A stretch of 64,000 nucleotides of DNA from Candidatus Kaistia colombiensis (GTDB lineage Bacteria; Pseudomonadota; Alphaproteobacteria; Rhizobiales; Kaistiaceae), in NCBI GenBank assembly GCA_029203105.1, contig CP119318.1:3858501-3922500 (forward strand). Reading direction: 5' to 3'. The notes under the pieces were generated by a model, which was not told where the DNA came from, made no database searches, and saw only the letters and a program-made list of their open reading frames with translations. Positions within the stretch are counted from its first letter, which is position 1. Every line of letters starts with the position of its first letter. Shown here one piece after another: positions 52,157 to 60,836 of the stretch. The position numbers and the translations under genes were made by a program.

Positions 52157-53176
52157 ATGCCAAGCTTCGCCTATCCCTGGCTCGCCCTGCTGCTACCGCT
52201 GCCGCTCGTCGTCTATTTCCTGCTGCCGCGCCACCGCGAACGGCGGCCGGCCCTGCGCGTGCCGTTTTTCGCCCGGCTGGTGACGCTAACCGGCGCCAAG
52301 CCCGAGGGCGGCGCCGTGGTAGGGCATCGCGGCTTCTGGCGCAGCCTGCTGCTGATCCTCTGCTGGCTCTTCGCCGTCACGGCGGTGATGCGGCCGCAAT
52401 GGATCGAGCCGCCGCTGCATTTCGACAAGCCGGCGCGCGACCTGCTGCTGCTCGTCGATCTCTCCGGCTCGATGGACACCAAGGACTTCACCGATGCAAG
52501 CGGCGCCACGGTCAACCGGCTGACTGCCGTCAAGCAGGTGCTGACCGACTTCCTCAAGCGACGCGAAGGCGACCGCGTCGGCGTCGTCGTGTTCGGCGAT
52601 GCCCCTTTCACGCTGGTGCCGTTCACCACGGACCTCTCGCTGGCGGAACGGCTGATCGGCGAGATGCAGGTTGGCATGGCCGGACCGCGCACGGCCTTCG
52701 GCGACGCCATCGGCCTCGGCATCAGCCTGTTCGCCAAATCAACGGTACCGGCCAAGACGATGATCGCGCTCACCGACGGCAACGACACGGCAAGCAGCGT
52801 CCCGACCGACCAGGCGGCGCGGATCGCCAAGGACAGCGGCATCGTCATCCACACCATCGCCGTCGGCGACCCGGCGGCCGCCGGTGAGGACAAGCTCGAC
52901 GAGGCGGCGCTGCAGGATGTGGCCTCGTCGACCGGCGGCGGCTATTACCGCGCCATGGACCGCCAGCAGCTGGCGACCATCTACGACCGGCTCGACCAGA
53001 TCGAAACCCGCAAGGTCGATACCGTCACATTCCGCCCGAAGACGGAGCTCTACTGGATCCCGCTCGGCGCGCTGGTGGTCCTCTCCATGCTCGGGCAGGC
53101 CCTGCTGCTCATCCGCTGGCCGCATCGCCGCCCGACGGCAACGAGCAGCACCGAGGCGCGGACAGAACCGGCATGA
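52157..53176 (+). CDS. VWA-domain membrane protein (BatA-like)
   Basis: 339 residues: two N-terminal helices, a periplasm/cytoplasm-facing von Willebrand A domain with an intact metal site DLSGS (101-105), and a C-terminal helix (LYWIPLGALVVLSMLGQALLLI). AGGGCC precedes the ATG. Likely the adhesion-type target of the MoxR ATPase. Confidence 0.9.
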   Translation: MPSFAYPWLALLLPLPLVVYFLLPRHRERRPALRVPFFARLVTLTGAKPEGGAVVGHRGFWRSLLLILCWLFAVTAVMRPQWIEPPLHFDKPARDLLLLVDLSGSMDTKDFTDASGATVNRLTAVKQVLTDFLKRREGDRVGVVVFGDAPFTLVPFTTDLSLAERLIGEMQVGMAGPRTAFGDAIGLGISLFAKSTVPAKTMIALTDGNDTASSVPTDQAARIAKDSGIVIHTIAVGDPAAAGEDKLDEAALQDVASSTGGGYYRAMDRQQLATIYDRLDQIETRKVDTVTFRPKTELYWIPLGALVVLSMLGQALLLIRWPHRRPTATSSTEARTEPA

Positions 53177-54102
53177 ACCCGTCGCTTGCCCAGTTCCTCG
53201 CCGCGTTTCACTTCATCCGGCCCTCGTGGCTGCTGCTGGTTTTGCCGGCGCTGCTGCTCTGGTGGGCGGAACGCCGGTCGGCCGACAGCACCAATCGCTG
53301 GCAGAAGGTGATCGATCCCGCCCTGCTGAAACATCTCGTCACCGGCGGCGAGGCGCGCCGGCGCATCCGGCCGGGCGATGTCGCCCTCGCCGGCTGGATC
53401 CTCGGCATCGTCGCGCTGGCCGGCCCGACCTGGCGCGAGGTCCCCTCGCCCTTCGCCGCCGCAGCCCGCCCGGCGATGATCCTGCTCAAGGTGTCGCCGA
53501 CCATGCTGGCGACGGATCTCGCGCCGACCCGGCTCGACCGCGCCCGCCAGAAGCTCGCCGACCTGCTCAAAAGCCGCGCCGGCGCCCCGACCGGCCTGAT
53601 CGCCTATTCCGGCACGGCGCATCTGGTGTTGCCGCCGACCGTCGATGGCGAGGTGGTGTTGACAATGGCCAAGGCGCTATCGCCGGAGATCATGCCGCGC
53701 GAGGGCGACGCACTCGCCGATGCCGTCGCGCAGGCGGATGCCGTGCTCGGCGGGGCAAAGCTCGGCGGCTCGATCCTCGTCCTCGCCGACGCGGTCGCCC
53801 CCGACCAGGTCGGCGCGCTCGCGAAGCCGGCCGTGCCGGTGACGATCCTCGGCCTGACCGCCCCGGACACCACGGCGGATGCCGGCCTCGCCGATGCGGC
53901 CAAAGCCCTCGGCGCCAGCCTGATCCCGACCAGCGTCGACGACACCGACGTCACCGCGATGACCCGCCGCCTGGCTGCCGGCGCGGCGCCGGCGCTCGGC
54001 AATGGCGAAGGTGAGCGCTGGGAGGAGGCAGGTTACTGGCTGACGCCGCTGATCGCCCTGATCGCGCTGCTCTGGTTCCGCCGCGGCTGGGTGCTGGCAT
54101 GA
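53173..54102 (+). CDS. VWA-fold membrane protein with lost metal site (BatB-like)
   Basis: 309 residues with helices at both ends and a VWA-like domain between. Where its neighbour has DLSGS, this protein has KVSPT (106-110), so the metal-ion site is lost. Topology and length otherwise match. Probably a structural partner of the preceding VWA protein. Overlaps both neighbours by ATGA. Confidence 0.85.
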   Translation: MNPSLAQFLAAFHFIRPSWLLLVLPALLLWWAERRSADSTNRWQKVIDPALLKHLVTGGEARRRIRPGDVALAGWILGIVALAGPTWREVPSPFAAAARPAMILLKVSPTMLATDLAPTRLDRARQKLADLLKSRAGAPTGLIAYSGTAHLVLPPTVDGEVVLTMAKALSPEIMPREGDALADAVAQADAVLGGAKLGGSILVLADAVAPDQVGALAKPAVPVTILGLTAPDTTADAGLADAAKALGASLIPTSVDDTDVTAMTRRLAAGAAPALGNGEGERWEEAGYWLTPLIALIALLWFRRGWVLA

Positions 54103-54758
54103 CGACGCGCCCCGCCGCCCCACCCCGCTTCGGCCGATACGGCCTGATCCTGCTCGGCGTCACCGTCGCGGCGCTGGCGCTCGGCGCGGCGCAGCTGGGC
54201 TGGCGCCAGCTCTGGGCCTCGCCCGACCAGCGCGGCCGGCTGCTGTTCGAACGCGGGCGCTATGCCGAGGCGGCGGCGAGCTTCCACGACCCGATGTGGC
54301 GCGGCGCGGCGCTGATGCAGGCCGACGATTTCAAGACGGCGGCGCAAGTCTTCGGCGGCATCGACACGGCCGACGCGGCCTACGATCAGGGCAATGCGCT
54401 GGTCATGCTCGGGCAGTACGAGACAGCGGTCGGCCGCTACGATCGCGCGCTCGCGCTGAAGCCCGGCTGGGACGACGCCACCGCCAACCGCAAGCTGGCG
54501 CAGTTGCGCGCCGAGAGGATGAAGAGCCCCGGCGGCGATCTCGGCGACCAGGAGGAAGGCGCCGACGAGATCGTCTACGACAAGGACGCCAAGAACAACC
54601 AGGGCCAGGACACGGACGTGAACGGCGCGCCGATGAGCGACGAGCAGGTTCGCGCGCTGTGGCTGAAGCGGGTGCAGACCCGGCCGGCCGATTTCCTGCG
54701 CGCCCGCTTCGCCTATCAGCTGCAGGCGGCACCGCCGCAGACAGGCAGCAAGCCATGA
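54099..54758 (+). CDS. TPR-repeat membrane protein (BatC-like)
   Basis: 219 residues: one N-terminal helix (LILLGVTVAALALGAAQLGW), then tetratricopeptide-like helices (GRYAEAAASFHDPMWRGAALMQADDF, YETAVGRYDRALALKPGWDDATANRKLAQL) and a charged C-terminus. TPR proteins of Bat operons link the VWA proteins to partners. ATGA overlaps on both sides. Confidence 0.88.
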   Translation: MTTRPAAPPRFGRYGLILLGVTVAALALGAAQLGWRQLWASPDQRGRLLFERGRYAEAAASFHDPMWRGAALMQADDFKTAAQVFGGIDTADAAYDQGNALVMLGQYETAVGRYDRALALKPGWDDATANRKLAQLRAERMKSPGGDLGDQEEGADEIVYDKDAKNNQGQDTDVNGAPMSDEQVRALWLKRVQTRPADFLRARFAYQLQAAPPQTGSKP

Positions 54759-56062
54759 GACGCATCGCCCTCGCCTTCGCCCTTCTTCTCTCCGCCGCGC
54801 CCGCCCTGGCGCAGGAGACACCACCCGCCACCCCAACGCCGGCGACGGCTCCCGCCGCCCCGGTCGTGCGCACGAAGCTCGATCCGAACGAGGGCGCCGT
54901 CGTCGGGCAGCACATCGCGCTCTATGTCGACGTGCTCTTTCCCGGCGACATGCCGCATCCGCCACGCGTCGCCATCCCGGACATGCCCGGCGCGCAGGTG
55001 ATGCGCTTCGAGACGCAGGCGACGACGATCCGCGACACGATCGACGGCACGAACTTCGTCGGCCAGCGCTTCGAATTCGCCGTCTTTCCCCGGCGCGGCG
55101 GCGCTCTCGCCATCCCGCCCGCCAGCGTGACGCTGCTCGATCGCGCCGGCGCTCCGACCGGCAGCGCCAGCGGCCAGGCGGTGCAGGAGACGATCCTCAT
55201 CCCGGACGGCATCGACGCCAATACCGTGGTGGTGGCGACCGAGAAGCTGACGCTCGGGCAGAACTGGAATCCCGAACCGGGACAGGCCCTCCACGCCGGC
55301 GACGCGCTGGTCCGCACCATCACCCGCACCGCGGCAGACATCCCGGCGCTAGCCATGCGCGACCTCGTCTTCGCCGCGCCGGACGGTGTCCGCGTCTATG
55401 TCGACGCGCCACAGAACCAGGATCAGAGCGAGCGCGGCACGATCACCGGCAAGCGTGTCGACCGCGCGACCTATGTGTTCGAGAAGGCGGGAACCTTCGC
55501 GCTTCCGGCCGTGTCGCAACCCTGGTGGAACCTCGCCGGCAAACAGGCAGAGACGGCCTCGGGCGCGGCCGCGACCGTCACCGTCGCCGCAGGCGCGGCC
55601 CCGACGGCCGCCGGCGACGCGGCTGCGGCCGCGTCCTCCGTCCGGCCGGCGATTGTCGCGGCCATCGCCGCGCTGGTCGTGCTGGCCGGGCTCGCTCTGG
55701 CCGGAATTGGGCCGAGATGGCGCCGGCGCGCCGCCGAGCGCCGCGCGCAGCGGGCGCTCTCGGAGGCGGCCGCATTCGAGAGCCTGAGCCGCGCCTGTGG
55801 GAACGGCGATGCCGCGACGATCTACGCCGCGCTGGCAAGCTGGCGATCGCGCCTGCCCGCCGGCTGGCCCGCGCCGCCCGAGGCGCGGCCGCTGGAAGCC
55901 GCGCTCTTTTCCGGCGATGCGCATTCGCCGAAATGGTCGCGCGCGATGGCGCACGAATGGCTGGCGAAGCTGCGGCACTACCGGCGCAAGTGCCTGGCCC
56001 GCCCAACAAGCCCGGCACGAGCGCCGCTGCCACCACTCAATCCGACCCGGGAACCAGGCTGA
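54755..56062 (+). CDS. BatD-like oxygen-tolerance protein
   Basis: 435 residues: signal peptide (LLLSAAPALAQ), a long periplasmic beta-rich region with the BatD pattern of immunoglobulin-like strands (VVGQHIALYVDVLFPGDMPHPPRV, VGQRFEFAVFPRRGGALAIPPASVTL), a helix near 305-325 (IVAAIAALVVLAGLALAGIG) and a cytoplasmic helical tail. Last gene of the operon. Start ATG at 54755 overlaps the TPR gene stop. Confidence 0.88.
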   Translation: MRRIALAFALLLSAAPALAQETPPATPTPATAPAAPVVRTKLDPNEGAVVGQHIALYVDVLFPGDMPHPPRVAIPDMPGAQVMRFETQATTIRDTIDGTNFVGQRFEFAVFPRRGGALAIPPASVTLLDRAGAPTGSASGQAVQETILIPDGIDANTVVVATEKLTLGQNWNPEPGQALHAGDALVRTITRTAADIPALAMRDLVFAAPDGVRVYVDAPQNQDQSERGTITGKRVDRATYVFEKAGTFALPAVSQPWWNLAGKQAETASGAAATVTVAAGAAPTAAGDAAAAASSVRPAIVAAIAALVVLAGLALAGIGPRWRRRAAERRAQRALSEAAAFESLSRACGNGDAATIYAALASWRSRLPAGWPAPPEARPLEAALFSGDAHSPKWSRAMAHEWLAKLRHYRRKCLARPTSPARAPLPPLNPTREPG

Positions 56063-56174
56063 TCCCCCGACCGGACGACCGGAATCGCGAACATGTCGCG
56101 CGCCGGATGGAGCGCCGGAACAGCAAAGGGATCGACGGCGGCTCGTCGCCCAATTGCGCTGGAAGCCAGTCATA

Positions 56175-56750
56175 TCAACGCGGCATTGCAGGGGATTCAA
56201 TTTCGAGTGACGTTTGCTTGGCCCTCGCTCGTCGCTGCAGTTCGCGGGCTGACGACCATTGATACCGAAGCAACTCGATGGCTGGCTTGCCGCGCTCAAA
56301 GCGCTCCACCGGATGTCCGCCAAGCCGGTCATATAGTGCACGCGCCGTATCGTTGGCCTCGTAGACGAGGAGATGGACGGGCGATTCTATTCTGTCCGGG
56401 CTAAATCTGGATATGCCCTCCACCAGCAACCTTCTGGCTATTCCTCGCCGCTGATGATCGGAGGCAACGTATAAATTGTGAAGGTAGCTTCCGAACCTGT
56501 CGTCTGCCTCGAAAATAAAGCAGGCGAACCCGACCAAACGACAGGCTCCACTTTCAGCGACCGTAACCGAAAGCCTATTCGGATCTACTTCCCTCTGAAG
56601 CCTGCCGCACCATAGCTCACGCTTCTGGGCTGGCATTTCCGAGCGGAGATGGTCTGCGGACAAGATATCAGCATATGCACGGCGCTGCTCTTCAACATGC
56701 AGGGCTATGATCGGCTCCAGATCCGACGGACGCGCATTCCGATAGAGCAT
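56175..56750 (-). CDS. GNAT-family N-acetyltransferase
   Basis: 191 residues. The acetyl-CoA binding signature HNLYVASDHQRRGIARRLL is clear, followed by YEANDTARALYDRLGGHPVER. GGGAGGAA five bases before the ATG at 56750 fixes the start. Codon use and composition are less GC-rich than neighbours, suggesting recent acquisition. It stands alone next to the tRNA-derived repeat at 56878. Substrate unknown. Confidence 0.88.
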   Translation of the reverse strand: MLYRNARPSDLEPIIALHVEEQRRAYADILSADHLRSEMPAQKRELWCGRLQREVDPNRLSVTVAESGACRLVGFACFIFEADDRFGSYLHNLYVASDHQRRGIARRLLVEGISRFSPDRIESPVHLLVYEANDTARALYDRLGGHPVERFERGKPAIELLRYQWSSARELQRRARAKQTSLEIESPAMPR

Positions 56751-56877
56751 CAGCTTCCTCCCCAAGCGACGGTTCGGATCAAATCAAACTACCGATTGTG
56801 GTACCGCAATCTGAGGGCGCTGTCCGGCGGATGGTGGGGTTTGAGGTTCGCGTAGTGAGGGCTGTCAGGAGCGCTCA

Positions 56878-56920
56878 CGGGCGGCGGGGCTCGAACCCGC
56901 ATGACCGAAGTCGAGCGATT
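56878..56920 (-). repeat. 43-bp duplicate of the tRNA-Leu 3' part (attachment-site copy)
   Basis: Identical over 43 bases to positions 57660-57702, inside the tRNA-Leu(TAA) gene, from the acceptor 3' strand back to the anticodon-stem 3' side. Beyond it, similarity continues weakly (ACAAGTC versus TTAAGTC) and then stops. Same orientation as the tRNA. This is the signature of site-specific integration into a tRNA gene. The rest of 56751-57077 shows no gene. Confidence 0.85.
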
Positions 56921-57077
56921 ACAAGTCCCTTTGTCCGCCTTTACTTGCCTTCTATCGTATTGAAATCACGGGGACATTATACCCACCGGCGAGTTCCACT
57001 TGCTCGTGTGGCAAGCCCAAAACCGGGAATTCGCCGCACGATGCCCTCAGTAAACTAGTCTACTAGGGGCGCGCTGT

Positions 57078-57527
57078 TCAAAGACTACCGCTTGCGGCGG
57101 GCATCTCGGAATCGAGATCAAGGCACTCGACCGGGCTCTCGATTCCTTTGAAATGCCGAGGCAGATCATCAGCAATGGTATCCCAAGCTGCTTTTGAACC
57201 GACCCATACATGAGCAGTCACTTGAGCCTGGGTTTCTCGTGGCAAAGTGCCGAGGCGGACCCGCAAATAGTCGGGGTCCCGCTCTACCCTTGAGTATGCC
57301 GGAGACCCACAAGCTGAACAAAACGCTTTCCACGCCCCCGGGGAAGATTGGAATTCTCGGATAGTGGAGTTGTCGCCGAGAAAGGTGAGATCGGCTCTGA
57401 GAACGCGCGCGTTTGCCGAGTAAGCACTACCGTTCGCTCGCCTACAGATGTCACAATGACAAAGACGGACCTCACCCAATTGCCCTGAGATCGAGAATGT
57501 GAAGGCGCCGCACAGGCAGCTTCCCAC
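57078..57527 (-). CDS. GFA-family (glutathione-dependent formaldehyde-activating-like) protein
   Basis: 149 residues from a GTG at 57527. Zn-binding Cys pattern of the GFA/CENP-V fold is complete: CLCG (4-7), CHCDIC (23-28) and CSAC (70-73). Members coordinate zinc and some bind glutathione-formaldehyde adducts; function here unknown. The frame also opens at an ATG at 57644, which would add 39 AT-rich, non-conserved codons lying 11 bases from the tRNA-Leu 3' end. Located between the tRNA-Leu gene and its partial duplicate, so probably imported. Confidence 0.82.
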   Translation of the reverse strand: MGSCLCGAFTFSISGQLGEVRLCHCDICRRANGSAYSANARVLRADLTFLGDNSTIREFQSSPGAWKAFCSACGSPAYSRVERDPDYLRVRLGTLPRETQAQVTAHVWVGSKAAWDTIADDLPRHFKGIESPVECLDLDSEMPAASGSL

Positions 57528-57654
57528 AATACCATTGTCGGCCAATATAGTTTGCCCTTTCAACTCGAAAGAAATCGGCGACTTAGTCGTGATCGTATGG
57601 GTTGCGCGGCGCGAACGAAAATACCAAGCCGGCTTCAGCGCCATCGGCAGAAAT

Positions 57655-57739
57655 TGGTGCGGGCGGCGGGGCTCGAACCCGCATGACCGAAGTCGAGCGA
57701 TTTTAAGTCGCTTGCGTCTACCAGTTTCGCCACGCCCGC
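57655..57739 (-). tRNA. tRNA-Leu (anticodon TAA)
   Basis: 85 bases with CCA encoded. Acceptor stem GCGGGCG/CGCCCGC, D-arm GCG...CGC, anticodon stem AGCGA/TCGCT with loop CTTAAAA (anticodon TAA), a long variable arm CGACTTCGGTC as in class II tRNAs, and T-arm GCGGG-TTCGAGC-CCCGC. Reads UUA Leu codons. Its 3' part is duplicated at 56878-56920. Confidence 0.96.
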
Positions 57740-57935
57740 AGCGTCGGCTTTCTGCCATCTTGGCGGCACCGTGGATAGTCCCCTTGCACGAGCCGAACCG
57801 CGCTTGTGCAAATCCAGTCCGGAGACGCCGCAACGGCCCTCGCTCGCCGCCCTGCGGGCACGACACAGCCGTGCATGCCCCCGCGATCCGGCGGCTCCGT
57901 ATCGAGCAAGAGCAATCGCAGGCTGGCAGGCTCTG

Positions 57936-58904
57936 CTAGGCCGGTGCATCGGCATCGAGCAGGGCGCTGCGCAACTCCGGCCAGCCACGATCGACGATCG
58001 ACTGGCGGAGCAGGAAGTGCTGGCGGCTCATCTCCTCGGGATTGTCGAGAGCCGCGCGCCAGAGGCGCTTCGCCGCCACCGCCTGCCCATCGGCGTAGAG
58101 GCAGCTGGCATAGGTGTGCCGGGCGAGGATCACGTCGCCCCGGTCGCACTCCGTGCCCCGTTTCGCGGCCTGCAGCGCCAGCGCCGGCCGGCCCCTGGCC
58201 GCGTAGTGGGCGGAAAGATTGAGCCAGTAGGTGGCGATCCGGGCCCGATCCAGCCTTCGCGTGCGGATGGCCTCCCGCTCGCGCGTCCCGTCGAACACCA
58301 GCGACTTGATCAACTGACTGATCGTCCGGTTCTGGCCGAACCAGTCCAGTACATGGTGGCCGGCGAACGGCATCTTGATCGTCGTCAGCGGATGACGCTG
58401 CGTGATCAGGTCGACATGGCGCTGGTCGTTGCGATTGTGCGGATCGAAGAAGAGATAGCCTTCGACCGGCGCGATCTCCGATACGACATCATAGCGGCAG
58501 ATGAGGCTTTCCTGCTCCTGCCAGCGGTTCTCCCAGGGCACTCGCTTGAGGTCGGGCGAATATTGCGGCGCGAACAGCAGGACCCGCGACAGCGACAGCC
58601 GCTCGGAAAAATTGACCGCGGCATAGCCGCCCATGCTCGAGCCATAGCCGACCCGCTCCCGGCCCGACAGGCGCTGGTTGATCCGCTCGACGACTTCATC
58701 CATCTCCTCGTGCTGGTACCAATGATTGCCATGCGACTTCACCGATACGACGTTGATGTTGTTGGTCGAAAAATAGCGCAATCCGAACGGCGCCCGTTCC
58801 GGGTCTGGCTTGTTGATCCATGGATCGAAGCAGACGACCGCCGGCCCGTCGGTCCGGATATCCGCCGATACCCCGTAAGAACGGCCAGAAAACAGCTCTT
58901 CCAT
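57936..58904 (-). CDS. Alpha/beta hydrolase-like protein with helical C-terminal tail
   Basis: 322 residues. A nucleophile elbow GYGSSMGGYAAVNFS (Ser90 in GxSxG) follows a beta strand, and an HHVLDWF His near 210 could complete a triad; this is a short alpha/beta hydrolase core to about 220. The last 100 residues (ARIATYWLNLSAHYAARGRPALALQAAKRG, LCRRDVILARHTYASCLYADGQAVAAKRLW) look like TPR-type helices. Substrate unknown. A 14-bp palindrome lies just upstream. Not assigned to a named family. Confidence 0.78.
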   Translation of the reverse strand: MEELFSGRSYGVSADIRTDGPAVVCFDPWINKPDPERAPFGLRYFSTNNINVVSVKSHGNHWYQHEEMDEVVERINQRLSGRERVGYGSSMGGYAAVNFSERLSLSRVLLFAPQYSPDLKRVPWENRWQEQESLICRYDVVSEIAPVEGYLFFDPHNRNDQRHVDLITQRHPLTTIKMPFAGHHVLDWFGQNRTISQLIKSLVFDGTREREAIRTRRLDRARIATYWLNLSAHYAARGRPALALQAAKRGTECDRGDVILARHTYASCLYADGQAVAAKRLWRAALDNPEEMSRQHFLLRQSIVDRGWPELRSALLDADAPA

Positions 58905-59254
58905 CTGCGGACTTTCTATCGAAAATAAACAATATTTGAAATAATTCCGGATCTAATTCGGAATTATTTCAATTCAGAAACAATCACCAGAAAGTATTCT
59001 ATCGACTGCCGCCGATGCATTCTATCCCCCGCATCGCGGCCTCGATGTTGCAGGACGGCTCGGGGGAGTGGAAGGAAGTCCGCCGCCAGGAGCATGGCGG
59101 CGCGGCGGCTCGATGCGCTCCACGCCGGGCCGAATAGGCCTTCAAATCGGCACCCGCGCGCTGCTAAATCGCAGCGGGGGATTCGTGGCACCACGACGGC
59201 TCGCCCAAGCCTTGAATGAAAAGCCTTGCAAGACGAGCCATAGAGGGTGCTCCC
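58905..59254. promoter_or_regulatory. Intergenic region with large palindrome at 58936-58972
   Basis: 350 bases between divergent genes. An AT-rich start (AAATAAACAATATT) is followed by perfect 14-bp inverted arms TTGAAATAATTCCG / CGGAATTATTTCAA around a 9-base spacer, 32 bases from the hydrolase ATG. It may be an operator or a leader hairpin. The rest of the gap shows no gene. Confidence 0.55.
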
Positions 59255-59953
59255 ATGACCGATCCCGTTTCCCATCGCCAGGCGCTGGCGCCGGACCCGT
59301 TCGCCGTTCTGAGCCGCGTTCCCGCCATCGGCAATCTCATCCTCGGCGTGCGCGCCGACGGCGCGCTGCTGGAAGGCCTCGGCGCCATCGACAGCGTCGA
59401 GCTGGAGGATGGCTTCGCCGTGCTGCGCGGCCCCGCGCGCGAGACGCGCCTGGACCTTTCGGAGATCGGCAGCATTGTCGCCGACCAGATGGTGATGAAG
59501 AACGTCATGCCGTTCCTGGAGGTTCTCGACGCCGCCGGCAATACCATTGCCAAGCTGACGGCGCTGGACGGGCTGGCGCGCTTCGACGCGGCGCTGGAGG
59601 GCATCGGGCGCCGCCCGCTCGACGCCGCGCCGCCCGCCGCTCGACCGGGCCCGGGCGACGAGCCGGCAGACGGCCCGCTCAAGGCGGCGGAAGCCGCGGC
59701 GAAGCTGGTGACGCTGCAGGCGGTCAAGAACGGCGTGGTGCATCGCTGGTCCGGAACGCTCACCAGCGTGTCGTTCAGCCATGGCTTCCTGAATGCCATG
59801 CAGCCCGACATGCACCTGCATATCCGCGCCGGCGCCATCGCCTCGTGGAGCAAGGAAAGCGCGGACGGCTCGGACGTGTTCAGCGCCATCGACCGCAACG
59901 GCAAGGCGATCGGCCTGACGCTCACCGCCGAGGCCGGCGCCCTCGCCGGCTAA
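59255..59953 (+). CDS. Two-module protein of uncertain family (possible haem-carrier fold)
   Basis: 232 residues. Two halves look alike: DLSEIGSIVADQ...FLEVLDAAGNTIAKLTALDG and HLHIRAGAIASWSKES...VFSAIDRNGKAIGLTLTAEAG. This resembles the paired strands of the HutX/ChuX/HemS haem-utilisation fold, with a possible haem-ligand His in the second half (HLHIRAG), but similarity is weak and no other haem genes are near. Cytoplasmic (no signal peptide). GAGGGTG precedes the ATG. Convergent with the LysR gene, 9 bases apart. Confidence 0.6.
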   Translation: MTDPVSHRQALAPDPFAVLSRVPAIGNLILGVRADGALLEGLGAIDSVELEDGFAVLRGPARETRLDLSEIGSIVADQMVMKNVMPFLEVLDAAGNTIAKLTALDGLARFDAALEGIGRRPLDAAPPAARPGPGDEPADGPLKAAEAAAKLVTLQAVKNGVVHRWSGTLTSVSFSHGFLNAMQPDMHLHIRAGAIASWSKESADGSDVFSAIDRNGKAIGLTLTAEAGALAG

Positions 59954-59962
59954 ACCGTTCGC

Positions 59963-60823
59963 TCAAGCGGCGCGCGCGAGACCTTCCTGCTCGCAATAGG
60001 CGAGGACAAGGTCGGCCAGGTCCCGGACCGGCCGGCGCGCGCGCGGAGCGACCCGCAGGGCCAGTTCGGTGGGCGGGACGGGGCCGAACCCGTCGCCCAC
60101 CAGCACCGCATAGGCGGGACGGATGGCCCGCGCCTCGATCAGCGCCACGCCGAGACCGCCTGATATCGCCGCCTCGATGCCGATCAGGCTGGCGCTCTCA
60201 TAGGCGACCCGCCAGCGCCGACCGGAGGCCTCGAGCGCATGCACGGCGCGGTCGCGATAGCGACAGCCCTGCGGAAAGGCGATGAGCGGCACCGGATCGA
60301 CCCGGCGCCAATCGACGTCGCCGGCGCCGACCCAGACCAGCCTTTCCGGCCAGACGCCCTCGGCCGGACCGCCGCCGGCATCGCGCTTCATCAGCACGAT
60401 GTCGAGGTCGCCGCGCTCCAGTCCCCGCTCCAATTCGACGGAGAGATCGCAGCGGACGTCGAGCCGACATTCCGGCCGGAGTTTCGCGAATTGCGCCACC
60501 AGACCGGTCAGTTCGGCGACGGCGAAATCTTCGGTCAGGCCGAGGCGGACATGCTCGGCCGTCTGCGCCGCGCCGACAACGCTGCGCGCCTCCTCGGATA
60601 GCGCCAGGATACGACGCGCATAGCCGACCAGCCGCTCGCCCTCCACCGTCAGCGCCACGCCCCTGCCCTCGCGGATCAGCAGCGGCGTCCCCGCGAGATC
60701 CTCGAGCTTGCGGATCTGCTGGCTGACCGTCGACTGGGTACGATGCACGCGCTCGCCGGCGCGGGTAAAGCCGCCGGCATCGACGACGGAGACGAAGGTC
60801 TTCAGGAGATCGAGATCGAACAT
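59963..60823 (-). CDS. LysR-family transcriptional regulator
   Basis: 286 residues: HTH (LKTFVSVVDAGGFTRAGERVHRTQSTVSQQIRKLEDLAG) and a periplasmic-binding-like effector domain (EDFAVAELTGLVAQFAKLRPECRLDVRC). Divergent from the EamA transporter gene, which it probably regulates; two operator-like repeats lie between them. Effector unknown. Confidence 0.93.
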   Translation of the reverse strand: MFDLDLLKTFVSVVDAGGFTRAGERVHRTQSTVSQQIRKLEDLAGTPLLIREGRGVALTVEGERLVGYARRILALSEEARSVVGAAQTAEHVRLGLTEDFAVAELTGLVAQFAKLRPECRLDVRCDLSVELERGLERGDLDIVLMKRDAGGGPAEGVWPERLVWVGAGDVDWRRVDPVPLIAFPQGCRYRDRAVHALEASGRRWRVAYESASLIGIEAAISGGLGVALIEARAIRPAYAVLVGDGFGPVPPTELALRVAPRARRPVRDLADLVLAYCEQEGLARAA

Positions 60824-60836
60824 GGCGACGCCTCCG

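Noticed and set aside
56878..56957. Second tRNA-Leu gene
   Set aside because: Only the 3' part is present; the 5' acceptor strand and D-arm are missing, so it cannot be a functional tRNA.
56798..57058. Plus-strand frame covering the partial tRNA copy (RRGSNPHDRSRAI)
   Set aside because: The peptide is the chance translation of the tRNA-Leu complement, not a gene.
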